DNA of 64,000 nucleotides, taken from the NCBI GenBank assembly GCA_001664005.1, contig CP016093.1:2997001-3061000 (forward strand), written 5' to 3'. Of the stretch, positions 25,528 to 33,528 are shown piece by piece. Every line of letters starts with the position of its first letter. Position 1 is the first letter of the stretch. The position numbers were made by a program, and so were the translations under genes. Under the pieces are notes generated by a model. The model did not search any database. It had not been told where the DNA came from and was given only the letters and a program-made list of their open reading frames with translations. The stretch comes from Rhizobiales bacterium NRL2. GTDB lineage: Bacteria > Pseudomonadota > Alphaproteobacteria > Minwuiales > Minwuiaceae.

Positions 25528-27600
25528 CTATTCCGGGGCGCTGTGGCTGGCTTCCAGCTCCAGCGCCTCGGCGGCGGCCCCCGGCCCGTCGCGCTGCGAC
25601 AGGACCATCAGCTGCAGGATCGGAACCGGCGCGTCCGCCTGTGTCGCGATCTCCAGCGCGCCGCCCTCGCGCAGGAAGGCGGCCACCGCCTCACCGATCC
25701 GCGCCGTTCGCGGCGTCCCGAAGGCGAGTCCCATCTGGGTTGCCTGCGCGGCCAGACCTTCGCGCACCTGCGCGGCGGATTCGGGATCGCTGCCCCCCAT
25801 CATGCGGAAGGCGATCCGCCGCGCGCCGTCGTCGGCCAGCCTGAACCGGAGACCGCTCAGGGCCGCCTGCATCATCTGGGCGTTGCGCTGCGCTTCCGGC
25901 TGGTTGCGCATTGCCTCGAAGTCCAGGTCCGACAGGCGCGCCGAGAACCCCGTCTCGGCCAGCCGGTCCGCCGACAGCCCGAGCCGGCGCAGGTCGATGA
26001 CGCCGCCGGCGAGATCGATTCCCAGGTCGAAGTCCATGTTCAGGTCGAGGCGTTCGAAGCCCTCGGACCTCAGCGTCTCGATCAGGGGCCGGTAGCCGGG
26101 CCGCACCGTCGCCACGTCTTCCAGCCCGACCGTCATGCCGTCGACGGCGAAGGCGAATTCCACGCGGCCCTCGGCGTCGGCGCGAAAGGCAGACTGCTCG
26201 TAGCGGGCCACGGTGACCTCGCCGCCGTTGGCCAACTGGATCCGCTGGTCCTCGACCAGCCAGCGGCCCAGGTCGAAAGGCGGCACCGCCTCCGCAATAC
26301 TCGTCTCGCGGTAGTAGCCGCCCGCCGCGTCCAGCTTTTCAAGCGTGACCGGATCGCCCAGCACCCGGCGCAGATAGGCGGGCAAGTCGCTCAGATCGAG
26401 TCCCGAGACCACCGACCGCGCGACCGTGGAGCGGTTGCCGAACCGGTCCACCTGCGTCTGATCGACCATTTCCGCGCTCTCCAGCGTCAGGCCGTGGACC
26501 TGACTGATCTCGATCCGGCCGATGCTCTGGCGCTGCAGGTCGCCCAGATCCACCAGCACGCCACGCATGACCGCCCGTTCCATTCCTGTCTCCAGGCGGA
26601 CGGCGCGCTCGAGGACAGTCACCGCCAGCTCGACCAGCGCCGCCAGCGCCTCCCTGTCGCGCGGCGCATCCTCCTGCGGCGCGGCGCGGATCATGGCCGG
26701 ATAGAGCGCCAACGACATCGGATCGAAACGGCCGCCGGCAATCTCGTAGCTCTCGTAGCCGACCTGGCCCTTCAGCGGCGCCTCGGCTTCGGCGCCGGCG
26801 CCTTCGCCGGCTGCCGCGGGCGGCAGGTCGTAATCGACCAGGAAGCCCTCGTGCACCACTTCGGCGAAGCTGACCACGCCCTCCGCGCCATATGCGATAT
26901 CGCCGACCGCGAGGCGGCCCGAGATCACCGAGGCGTCGACCGACCGCTCCCAGTCCGGGTGCCGCGCCAGAAGGCGCATTTCCAGAGACCCGGTCTCGGC
27001 GCGCGCGACGCCCCCGGCCGCCGCGCCCTCGATCATCACGGACTTGAGCCTGCCCGTGGCCTTGAAACCCTCGCTCGTCAGATCGAGCGCCAGGTCCTTC
27101 TGCACGAATCCGGCGACCTCCAGCCCGGCCGCGTTTACCAGCACAGGCGGCGCGAGACGCGCCGCGGACACGCGCTCCAGCGCGCCGGCTCCGCCCGTCA
27201 GAACGACAACGCCGTCGCTCGCCCGGGCGACGCTGAGCCGCTGCCAGGACAGGCGCTCGACAAGGGGCTGTTCCGCCGATCCATTGCCGGCCAGCGCGGC
27301 ATCCAGGGCGCCCAGGTCATAGTCCCGGATCTCGACGTCCTCGAAGGTCACCAGCAGCGGCGCCGACCGCCCGCCCGGCAAGGGCAGATCAAGACGGTCG
27401 GTGAACCGCGCCAGCGTCGCCCGGTCGTCCCAGTAGTCGACGCGCGCATCCGCATGGCTTACCCGGTTGTCCCCCCGCCCGGCGGCATAGGAATCCAGCG
27501 CGGAACGGAACTGCTCCTCGGCATAGAGGGGCAGGCCGAACCAGACGCCGGCGGCCGCGACCGCGGCGACGATGACGCCGAGTACCAGAAAGCGTTTCAT
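25528..27600 (-). CDS. Large exported/membrane-anchored protein of unknown function
   Basis: 690 residues. The N-terminus MKRFLVLGVIVAAVAAAGVWFGLPLYAEEQ is a signal anchor. The remainder has almost no cysteine and consists of repeated beta-type segments such as ARVDYWDDRATLARF, VEIRDYDLGALDAAL and QVHGLTLESAEMV, which resemble the DUF945 or AsmA-like style of periplasmic proteins. I do not recognise the family firmly. An acidic, Ala/Gly-rich insert (AAAGEGAGAEAEA) is near residue 260. It stands alone on the minus strand, with a two-gene signalling operon upstream. Confidence 0.7.
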   Translation of the reverse strand: MKRFLVLGVIVAAVAAAGVWFGLPLYAEEQFRSALDSYAAGRGDNRVSHADARVDYWDDRATLARFTDRLDLPLPGGRSAPLLVTFEDVEIRDYDLGALDAALAGNGSAEQPLVERLSWQRLSVARASDGVVVLTGGAGALERVSAARLAPPVLVNAAGLEVAGFVQKDLALDLTSEGFKATGRLKSVMIEGAAAGGVARAETGSLEMRLLARHPDWERSVDASVISGRLAVGDIAYGAEGVVSFAEVVHEGFLVDYDLPPAAAGEGAGAEAEAPLKGQVGYESYEIAGGRFDPMSLALYPAMIRAAPQEDAPRDREALAALVELAVTVLERAVRLETGMERAVMRGVLVDLGDLQRQSIGRIEISQVHGLTLESAEMVDQTQVDRFGNRSTVARSVVSGLDLSDLPAYLRRVLGDPVTLEKLDAAGGYYRETSIAEAVPPFDLGRWLVEDQRIQLANGGEVTVARYEQSAFRADAEGRVEFAFAVDGMTVGLEDVATVRPGYRPLIETLRSEGFERLDLNMDFDLGIDLAGGVIDLRRLGLSADRLAETGFSARLSDLDFEAMRNQPEAQRNAQMMQAALSGLRFRLADDGARRIAFRMMGGSDPESAAQVREGLAAQATQMGLAFGTPRTARIGEAVAAFLREGGALEIATQADAPVPILQLMVLSQRDGPGAAAEALELEASHSAPE

Positions 27601-27683
27601 GAGGGGGGTCCAGACGAGGCGGTTGGCGACGCGGCCATTGTCGTCACCGGTCCCGCCGACGCAAGCCTCGGGCGGGTCGAAGT

Positions 27684-28235
27684 TCAGCCGCGCTCCGCCG
27701 CCGCCTGCTTGCGCGCCCGCTGCGCATCCTCCTGGGCCAGCCGCTGGCGCAGGCGGGCGTCCGGATCGGGGAACCTGTTGACCAGCTGCCGCAGGCTGTC
27801 GAGCAGCACCGCCAGATCCTCCGCCACCATGCCCGGCGAATGGCAGACCATGCGCAGCGCATCGAAATGGATCGTCAGCGGACCGGGTTCGTATGCCCGC
27901 GCTTCGCCCATGCGGAATATCAGCTCGCAGAAATTGTCGGCAACGTCGGTGAGATCCTGACGGCCGAAGGTGCCGGCGAGATCCCGGATCGACTGCGCTC
28001 GGGCGTAGACTGCCCGGTAGCGTTCGCCGGCGAAGCCGCCCTGTTCGTGGACCTGCCGCATCAGGTCGGCCAGCGAAGCGAGGTCGTCGGCCAGCCAGGC
28101 TTCGAAATCCTCACGCAGATTCTCGACCGCAGAGGCGCCGCGCCGCAGCGCCTCGGCACGGCCGATGCGCGGCTTCTGACGCGCGAGCTGCGAGAAGCGC
28201 GTCGGCAGGTGCTCGACAATGGCGTCATCGGTCAC
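27684..28235 (-). CDS. Hpt-like helical protein lacking the phosphorylatable histidine
   Basis: 183 residues, almost entirely helical. FAGERYRAVYARAQSIRDLAGTFGRQDLTDVADNFCELIF (residues 68-107) follows the Hpt helix-hairpin pattern, in which H-x-x-K-G-x-x-G-x-F/L-G carries the phosphorylated His. Here the aligned residue is Gln81 and the usual Lys-Gly is Arg84-Asp85, so phosphotransfer is not expected. It starts 21 bases after the stop of the response regulator on the same strand and probably partners it. The Hpt assignment is inference from pattern only. Confidence 0.6.
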   Translation of the reverse strand: MTDDAIVEHLPTRFSQLARQKPRIGRAEALRRGASAVENLREDFEAWLADDLASLADLMRQVHEQGGFAGERYRAVYARAQSIRDLAGTFGRQDLTDVADNFCELIFRMGEARAYEPGPLTIHFDALRMVCHSPGMVAEDLAVLLDSLRQLVNRFPDPDARLRQRLAQEDAQRARKQAAAERG

Positions 28236-28256
28236 TGCAGGGTTCCTTTGCCATGT

Positions 28257-28814
28257 TCAGCCGGCCGACGCGCGGGCGGGTTCGACCGCGGCCTCGCCGG
28301 CCTCGCCGTCGATCGGGTCATCGTCCTTGCGGCGCGCGGGGCGATTCTCGCTCACCTCGTCGCGGAAACGCCGGCTGGGACCGTTGTAGCCGCTGGAGCT
28401 GACGAACGGCCGGGGCCTGTGCGCCACCCAGGCGAGACGGTCGTAGAGGGACGTGACGCTGTGCGGCTTGACCAGCACCATGTTGGCGCCGCAGTCGCGG
28501 GCGGCCTGAACGTCGCGCAGGCGCGTATGGCTGCAGGTGATCAGCACCGGAATGCTGCGCGCGAGATTGGTGCGGTCCGCCCTGAGTTCGCTGATGAACG
28601 CCGCGCCCTTGCCCTCGCTCAGCCGGTAATCGCAGATCATCAGGTCGACGCACTCGCCACCCAGCACTTCCCGGGCGGCCTCCACCGTCGTCACGGCGAT
28701 GACGTTCCTGGCGCCCAGCGCGTGCAGCATCTCGCCGACGATGCGGCGCGATCCGTCGTGGGGATCGGCCACGAGGATGGTGACGTGCTCGAGATTGACT
28801 TCCAGATGCGCCAT
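28257..28814 (-). CDS. CheY-like response regulator with a basic C-terminal tail
   Basis: 185 residues. The receiver domain spans about 10-130: ILVADPHDGSR (acidic pocket, Asp17), the phospho-acceptor Asp62 in MICDYRLSEGKG, the switch region LITCSHT (93-97) and Lys116 in VLVKPHS. No DNA-binding domain follows; the last 50 residues are charged and low-complexity (RRKDDDPIDGEAGEAAVEPARAS). It is a single-domain regulator, likely acting on a partner protein, plausibly the Hpt-like protein encoded next. The operon order is regulator then Hpt-like gene. Confidence 0.9.
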   Translation of the reverse strand: MAHLEVNLEHVTILVADPHDGSRRIVGEMLHALGARNVIAVTTVEAAREVLGGECVDLMICDYRLSEGKGAAFISELRADRTNLARSIPVLITCSHTRLRDVQAARDCGANMVLVKPHSVTSLYDRLAWVAHRPRPFVSSSGYNGPSRRFRDEVSENRPARRKDDDPIDGEAGEAAVEPARASAG

Positions 28815-28934
28815 GCAATGGCCGCCGCAATTTCCGAACGATTGTTCACGAATGGTCGCGGAACCCTAGTCCGCGACGGTAAACAGCTCGTTAGCGCCGG
28901 GTTCAAAAGCCGGATGGCCGTCACCATGTCGCAG

Positions 28935-28960
28935 GCGGGTCCGGCGCGCGCCGGACCCGC
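28935..28960. promoter_or_regulatory. Perfect 26-base palindrome in the leader of the 79-residue protein gene
   Basis: GCGGGTCCGGCGC followed directly by its reverse complement, with no loop. It ends ten bases before the AGGAG ribosome site at 28970-28974. As RNA it would form a very stable stem that may insulate or modulate the start region; no T-tract follows. Confidence 0.45.
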
Positions 28961-28982
28961 TGAGGGAACAAGGAGCAAACAA

Positions 28983-29222
28983 ATGAACAAGAAGCTCGAT
29001 GAAGCCATGAAGGAGCCGGGCGCGGTCTATGACGCGCCGGCCGACGTGCTCGCCGACGGCGACCTGAACGACGACGAGAAGCGCCGGGTGCTGGAGAACT
29101 GGCTGGACGAGGCCGAACAGCTCTCCTCGGCCGTGGCCGAGAACATGGGCGGCGGCGAGAAGGCCCATGTCGGCGCCGTCACCGAGGCGCTGAAGAAGCT
29201 CAAATACGGCCCCGGCGCCTGA
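28983..29222 (+). CDS. Small helical conserved-type protein of unknown function
   Basis: 79 residues. ATG 28983 follows AGGAGCAAACAA. The sequence has YDAPADVLADGDLNDDEKRRVLENWLDEAEQLSSAVAENM, a pattern (P-x-x-V-L-x-D-x-x-L-x-x-x-E-K-x-x-x-L-x-x-W-x-x-D/E-A) that I recall from short uncharacterised alphaproteobacterial proteins. It is acidic, helical and lacks any signal or membrane segment. In-frame ATGs at 28914 and 28926 would translate the palindrome and have no ribosome site. It lies 17 bases before the NUDIX gene. Confidence 0.7.
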   Translation: MNKKLDEAMKEPGAVYDAPADVLADGDLNDDEKRRVLENWLDEAEQLSSAVAENMGGGEKAHVGAVTEALKKLKYGPGA

Positions 29223-29239
29223 CCGCGCGGCCCGGTTCC

Positions 29240-29650
29240 ATGTCACGCCAGGGCCCGGCGCTGACCGTCGACTGCGTCGTCTTCGACGCCGAAGGGCGGC
29301 TGCTTCTCATCCGCCGCGGCAAGCCGCCGTTCGAAGGCATGCACGCCCTGCCCGGCGGCTTCGTCGACCTGGGCGAGCGCGTCGAGGACGCGGCCGCCCG
29401 CGAACTGGCCGAGGAGACCGGCATCCAGGCCCGGCCGGAGCGGCTGATCGGGGTCTATTCGGACCCCGGGCGCGATCCGCGCGGTCACGTGGTTTCCGTC
29501 GCCTTCCTCTTCCGGCTGCCGCCGAGCGCACCGGAACCCGCAGGCGGCGACGACGCCGCCTTCGCCGCCTTCCACGCCGACTGGCGGAAACTCGACCTCG
29601 CCTTCGACCACGCGCAGATCCTCGACGACGCGCTGAAAGCGCCTTCCTGA
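29240..29650 (+). CDS. NUDIX hydrolase
   Basis: 136 residues with an intact Nudix box: G40-x5-E46-x7-R54-E55-L-x-E58-E59-x-G61. The preceding strand VDCVVFDAEGRLLLIRRGKPPFEGMHALPGGFVDLGE and the RLIGVYSDPGRDPRGHVVSVAFLF after it fit the ADP-ribose pyrophosphatase / 8-oxo-dGTP type. It hydrolyses a nucleoside diphosphate linked to some moiety; which one is not known. It follows the 79-residue gene closely and may be co-transcribed. The tRNA-Arg gene lies 44 bases downstream. Confidence 0.9.
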   Translation: MSRQGPALTVDCVVFDAEGRLLLIRRGKPPFEGMHALPGGFVDLGERVEDAAARELAEETGIQARPERLIGVYSDPGRDPRGHVVSVAFLFRLPPSAPEPAGGDDAAFAAFHADWRKLDLAFDHAQILDDALKAPS

Positions 29651-29694
29651 AGCTTGGGAATCCGCCGCGGGGCTGATATATCGTCGGCCCCAGC

Positions 29695-29771
29695 GGCCCC
29701 TTAGCTCAGCCGGATAGAGCGACAGATTCCTAATCTGTAGGTCGCAGGTTCGAGTCCTGCAGGGGTCGCCA
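29695..29771 (+). tRNA. tRNA-Arg (anticodon CCT)
   Basis: 77 bases with encoded CCA. The acceptor GGCCCCT pairs with AGGGGTC (one G-U). The D arm is GCTCAGCCGGATAGAGC. The anticodon stem ACAGA/TCTGT holds the loop TTCCTAA, giving anticodon CCT. The T arm is GCAGG-TTCGAGT-CCTGC, the discriminator is G. It reads AGG codons. No integrase or att-like duplication is visible beside it. Confidence 0.97.
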
Positions 29772-29820
29772 GCGCGCCTCCCGCCGCTATGATGCGCCGG
29801 CGCAACCTGGGGAGGACGCC

Positions 29821-30693
29821 ATGACCGACGACCTGATCGTCACGCCCGAATTCGTCGAAGCCAACCTGGACCGGATCCGCGTCATCGACTGCTCGGTCTG
29901 GTTCGAGACGAAACCCGTCGGCGCATCCACCATTCATGGCGGGCGCGATCACTGGCTCCAAGGCCACATTCCGGGCGGCGCCTATCTGCACATGGTCGAC
30001 GACCTCTCTGACGCGGCGGGCGCCTACCCCTTCGCCATCGCGCCGCAGGACCGGATCGACCGCGTTCTCTCGGAAATCGGGATCGAACGCGGCGACACGG
30101 TGGTGCTCTACGGCGCCGGCACGCCGGTCGCGGTGACGCGGGCCTGGTGGGTGCTGACGGTCTCCGGGCTGGACGACGTCCGCATCATGGACGGCGGCTG
30201 GCAGCGCTGGATCGCCGAGGGCCGGCCGGTCGCCACGGGCGAGGAGCGCTTCACGCCCTCCCGATTCCGGGGCGCGCGCGACGAGGCGGCGGTCGCCGGC
30301 CGGGCGGATGTCCGGCAGGCCATGGAGACCGGCGACGCCCTGCTGCTCAATGCCCTCTCACGACCGCAATTCGAGGGCACGGGCGGCACCCATTACGGCC
30401 GGCCCGGCCGCATCCCCGGCAGCGTCAGCCTGCCCGCCAACGAACTGCTGGACCCGGCGACGGGGGCCTTCGCCAGCCCGGAGCGGATGCGCGAACTGCT
30501 GGGCGGCATCGACCCGGACCGGCCCGTGATCACCTATTGCGGCGGCGGCATCGCGGCGGCGGCGGCGCTGTTCGCGCTGCGCGTGGCGGGACACGGCAAT
30601 CTCCGTCTGTATGACGATTCCCTGCTGGAATGGTCCGCCGACCCCGACCTTCCGATGGAGACCGGTGCGGCCGGCGACCCGGCGGCGGAATAG
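29821..30693 (+). CDS. Two-domain sulfurtransferase (thiosulfate/mercaptopyruvate type rhodanese)
   Basis: 290 residues. Two rhodanese domains: an inactive N-terminal one (VIDCSVWF ... HIPGGAYLH) and an active C-terminal one with the catalytic loop CGGGIAAAA starting at Cys240 after VITY. The enzyme moves sulfur from thiosulfate or mercaptopyruvate to cyanide or another acceptor. The loop C-G-G-G-I differs from the classic C-R-K-G-V and C-G-S-G-V, so the donor cannot be assigned. GGGGAGG lies seven bases before the ATG. Confidence 0.9.
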   Translation: MTDDLIVTPEFVEANLDRIRVIDCSVWFETKPVGASTIHGGRDHWLQGHIPGGAYLHMVDDLSDAAGAYPFAIAPQDRIDRVLSEIGIERGDTVVLYGAGTPVAVTRAWWVLTVSGLDDVRIMDGGWQRWIAEGRPVATGEERFTPSRFRGARDEAAVAGRADVRQAMETGDALLLNALSRPQFEGTGGTHYGRPGRIPGSVSLPANELLDPATGAFASPERMRELLGGIDPDRPVITYCGGGIAAAAALFALRVAGHGNLRLYDDSLLEWSADPDLPMETGAAGDPAAE

Positions 30694-30781
30694 GCGGCAT
30701 CCGCCTCGTCTTCTTGCATTCCGGCGGGCGCTGGGCGAGGAAGAGTGTGAACGACGCAAAATCAGGCGGAGAAACGCGCTC

Positions 30782-31333
30782 ATGTCCGCGCAGTTCCGGG
30801 CCCGCCTACAGGATCCGATCCTGGAGCGGCTCTATGACTACTGGTCCGGAAAGCGCTCGGCGGAGCAGCGGCCGGGCCGCCGCGACATCGATCCCGTCGA
30901 GATGCGCGACCTCCTGCGCTATGTGGTTCTGGCGGACCTGATCGACGGAGAACGCATCCGCTTCCGGCTGGTGGGCACCAACATGGTCGACCGCTGGGGC
31001 AGCGACTTCACGGGCCGCCACCTCGACGAGATCATGTTCGGCGACTACCGGAGGTATCTGGAACAGCTGTTCCTCGAGACCGCGCGGGATGCCCTGCCGA
31101 TCTTCTCGACCGGCCGTTTCCGCTGGGACGTCGGCCGGGCGGCCGAGACCAGGCGGCTGTTCCTGCCGCTGGCGAGCGATGGCCGGACCGTCGACAAGAT
31201 CCTGGTCGGTCAGACCTTCACCGACGAAATCGCGCCGCCCGATTCCCTGAAGATCTCCGAGGCCCGGCCGGAGGAGGGCGAAACCTTCCGCGCCCGCGAC
31301 GACGGCGACGCTATCGCGGCCGGTCGCCCTTGA
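30782..31333 (+). CDS. PAS_5-type PAS-domain protein
   Basis: 183 residues. LQDPILERLYDYWSGKRSAEQRPGRRDIDPVEMRDLLRYVVLADLIDGERIRFRLVGTNMVDRWGSDFTGRHLDEIM is the pattern of the PAS_5 family (D-P-x-L-x-x-L-Y-x-Y-W, P-x-R-x-D-I-D-P, R-L-V-G-T, T-G-R-x-L-D-E), which is common as stand-alone proteins in alphaproteobacteria and has no known ligand. The ATG at 30782 has GGAG upstream. Its last 23 bases overlap the convergent dioxygenase gene. Confidence 0.85.
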   Translation: MSAQFRARLQDPILERLYDYWSGKRSAEQRPGRRDIDPVEMRDLLRYVVLADLIDGERIRFRLVGTNMVDRWGSDFTGRHLDEIMFGDYRRYLEQLFLETARDALPIFSTGRFRWDVGRAAETRRLFLPLASDGRTVDKILVGQTFTDEIAPPDSLKISEARPEEGETFRARDDGDAIAAGRP

Positions 31334-32147
31334 GGGTGATCCGGTGCATCAGACGCCGGAAGCCGTGATAGTCGTTGATCGGGTTGTGCATCGCGCAGCG
31401 GTTGTCCCAGAAGGCGATGGTGCCCGGCTGCCAGACCAGGCGGCAGGTGAACTCCGGCTTGACCTGATGTTGATGCAGGTACTGCAGGATCGGCTGGCTC
31501 TCGGCTTCGGTCATGCCGTCGAAACGCACGGTGTGGGCGGTGTTGACGTAGAGCGCCTTGCGCCCTGTTTCCGGATGCGTCCGCACCGCCGGATGATGCG
31601 AGAGATATTCCTTGCCGGCTTCCGCCGTGCCCGACGTGCCGATCCGGTCCTCCCGGGTCTTGGAGACGTCGGCCCGGGCCGACGAGTGCACCGCGACCAG
31701 CCCGTCGAGGATGTCCCTGAACCGTTCCGACAACGCCTCGTAGGCGAGATACTGGTTGGCGAACAGCGTGTCGCCGCCATAGGGCGGAATCTCCCGGGCG
31801 AGCAGCATCGAGGCCATCGGCGGCTCTTCGAGATAGACCGTGTCGGAATGCCAGACGCCGCCGAAATTGGTCTTCTCGTGCGCCAGCTTCATCACCTCGA
31901 TGATCTCGGGGTGATCGTCCAGGCCCTTCACGAAGGGATAGCGGTCGGCTTCCCCGAAGGCCTTCGCGAAGCGCAGGAACTGCTCGGCGGTAAGGTCCTG
32001 GTCGCGGAAGAAGATGACCAGATTGTCGAGCCACGCCTGACGGATGGCGCGTGTCGTCGCCTCGTCCAGCGGTTCCCTGAGGTCGACGCCGGTGATCTCC
32101 GCGCCGAGCGCGCCGGCGACCCGGCGAACATCCAGATTGGCGATCAT
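31311..32147 (-). CDS. TauD/TfdA-family Fe(II)/2-oxoglutarate dioxygenase
   Basis: 278 residues. The facial triad is His100 and Asp102 (WHSD), plus the distal His in the C-terminal segment around WDNRCAMHNPINDYHGFRRLMHR; the 2-oxoglutarate arginine follows in that same segment. The family hydroxylates taurine, sulfonates, aryloxyacids or related carboxylates. The exact substrate is unknown, and no sulfonate transporter is adjacent. GGAGG lies seven bases before the ATG at 32147. The gene is divergent from an acetyltransferase and ends inside the PAS_5 gene. Confidence 0.92.
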   Translation of the reverse strand: MIANLDVRRVAGALGAEITGVDLREPLDEATTRAIRQAWLDNLVIFFRDQDLTAEQFLRFAKAFGEADRYPFVKGLDDHPEIIEVMKLAHEKTNFGGVWHSDTVYLEEPPMASMLLAREIPPYGGDTLFANQYLAYEALSERFRDILDGLVAVHSSARADVSKTREDRIGTSGTAEAGKEYLSHHPAVRTHPETGRKALYVNTAHTVRFDGMTEAESQPILQYLHQHQVKPEFTCRLVWQPGTIAFWDNRCAMHNPINDYHGFRRLMHRITLKGDRPR

Positions 32148-32251
32148 CGACGCGGCCTCCGGATGACGGTTTTCGAAACAAGTGGCATCGAACCCTCCCC
32201 TAAATGTCCGATGGCTGGATAATAGGGGCCGCTAGGGGAGGACGCCAAGCA

Positions 32252-32725
32252 ATGCCAGTGAGCCAAATCGTCATCCGTCCCATGCGCGACGAGGACGTCC
32301 CGGTGGTGCATGCGATTCACGAACGCGCGGTCTCGATGACCTGCGCGCCGTTATTGCCCGAGGCGGTGGTCGCGGCCTGGCTCAGGGACCGCACGCCGGA
32401 GGGATATCTGCGCGCTCGCGACGAGCGCGGCGAGCGGTTCTGGATAGCGGAACACAGAGGTTTGCGGGCCGGCTTCGCGAGCTGGCGCGGCGAATGGCTG
32501 ATGGCGCTCTTCGTCGATCCCGACCATCAGGGCAATGGCATCGGGCGCCTGCTGCTCGACGCCTGCGACCGGGACGCGGCGGATGGCGGCGGGAAGATCG
32601 CACGGCTCGATTCCACCCTGAACGCCCGGGACTTCTACGAACGCCTGGGCTTTCGCGTCACCGGCGAAGGCTACGAGGAGAAGTTCGGCGAACGCGTGCC
32701 GCATCTGGAAATGCTGCGCCTGTGA
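32252..32725 (+). CDS. GNAT-family N-acetyltransferase
   Basis: 157 residues. IVIRPMRDEDVPVVHAIH begins the fold; LMALFVDPDHQGNGIGRLLLDACDRDA is the acetyl-CoA site (Q-x-x-G-I/N-G: QGNGIGRLL), and RLDSTLNARDFYERLGF is the C-terminal motif. This is a small-molecule acetyltransferase of unknown substrate. The ATG at 32252 follows AGGGGAGGAC. It is divergent from the TauD gene, and a hypothetical gene follows on the same strand. Confidence 0.88.
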   Translation: MPVSQIVIRPMRDEDVPVVHAIHERAVSMTCAPLLPEAVVAAWLRDRTPEGYLRARDERGERFWIAEHRGLRAGFASWRGEWLMALFVDPDHQGNGIGRLLLDACDRDAADGGGKIARLDSTLNARDFYERLGFRVTGEGYEEKFGERVPHLEMLRL

Positions 32726-32797
32726 AGCATGGGAAGATTTCGGTCCGGGGGCCGATTCGGGCTATACGGTGCCAGGGGCTGCAAAGCGGAGAACGGC

Positions 32798-33094
32798 ATG
32801 ACGAGCGATACCGACGTGACCGACGCACAGATTGCGGGGCTGCTGCTGGCAGTGGCGGCGCTGATGGGCGAGATCCGCCGTAAGGGCGTCCTGGATGGCG
32901 GCGAGATCGACGGCGCGCTGCAGCGCCTGGCCGACGACATCGGCGGCTCGAAGCTGGCGCAGGCCACGCCCGAGGATCCGATGATCCGCGCGACGCTGGC
33001 GCCGCTGGAGCAATTGCGCCGCATGAATACCCTGTTCAACGAGGAATCGGGCCGGTTTCCCGGCTGGATCTCGAAAGGTGATGAGGACGCGTAG
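32798..33094 (+). CDS. Small hypothetical protein
   Basis: 98 residues. TDAQIAGLLLAVAALMGEIRRKGVLDGGEIDGALQRLADDIGG is an amphipathic helical stretch, then a charged tail ending GDEDA. ATG 32798 follows GGAGAACGGC. I recognise no family. It sits 5 bases before the membrane-protein gene, so the two are probably one transcript. Confidence 0.6.
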   Translation: MTSDTDVTDAQIAGLLLAVAALMGEIRRKGVLDGGEIDGALQRLADDIGGSKLAQATPEDPMIRATLAPLEQLRRMNTLFNEESGRFPGWISKGDEDA

Positions 33095-33099
33095 AGACC

Positions 33100-33519
33100 A
33101 TGGCGTTGATCGGCTTCACTGCGGCCTGGTTCGTCGCCGGCGTCATCGGCACGCTGCTGGGCCACCAGATACTGCTCACCCTTCTGCACGGCATCGGCTT
33201 CGCGCCCTTCGCGCCGTGGCAGATGCAGCCGGTCCAGCCTTTGGGCGTCCCGCAACTCGTCTCGACCGCCTTCTGGGGCGGTGTCTGGGGCATTGTCCTG
33301 GGGTTGGTTTCGCCGCTGTTCGGCAAGGGCCTGCGCTACTGGCTGCTGACCGCCCTGTTCGGCGCGGTGGCGCCGACGCTGGTCGCAGTGGCCGTCGTCC
33401 TGCCGCTCAAGGACATGCAGCCATCCGGCGATCCCGTCGCGGGGCTGGTCACCGGTCTCGCCGTCAACGCCGCATGGGCCCTGGTCACGGTGGTCTCGCG
33501 CCGTGTCTTCCGGCGATAG
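33100..33519 (+). CDS. Small integral membrane protein, unknown function
   Basis: 139 residues, about 70 percent hydrophobic, with four likely membrane segments at roughly 3-25, 53-72, 78-100 and 112-132. GFTAAWFVAGVIGTLLGHQ and FWGGVWGIVLGLVSPLFGKGLRYWLLTALFGAVAPTLVAVAVVLPL suggest a small channel-like or assembly protein. No family is recognised. It shares a likely transcript with the upstream 98-residue gene and is convergent with the MAPEG gene. Confidence 0.7.
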   Translation: MALIGFTAAWFVAGVIGTLLGHQILLTLLHGIGFAPFAPWQMQPVQPLGVPQLVSTAFWGGVWGIVLGLVSPLFGKGLRYWLLTALFGAVAPTLVAVAVVLPLKDMQPSGDPVAGLVTGLAVNAAWALVTVVSRRVFRR

Positions 33520-33528
33520 ATCGCCGCC

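Noticed and set aside
29695-29771. Possible integration site at the tRNA-Arg gene
   Set aside because: No integrase, no direct repeat of the tRNA 3-prime end and no change in base composition are visible nearby.
32194-32241. 9-bp inverted repeat CCTCCCCTA / TAGGGGAGG between the TauD-type and acetyltransferase genes
   Set aside because: The right arm is the ribosome site of the acetyltransferase; with a spacer of 30 bp and no regulator adjacent it is not convincing as an operator.
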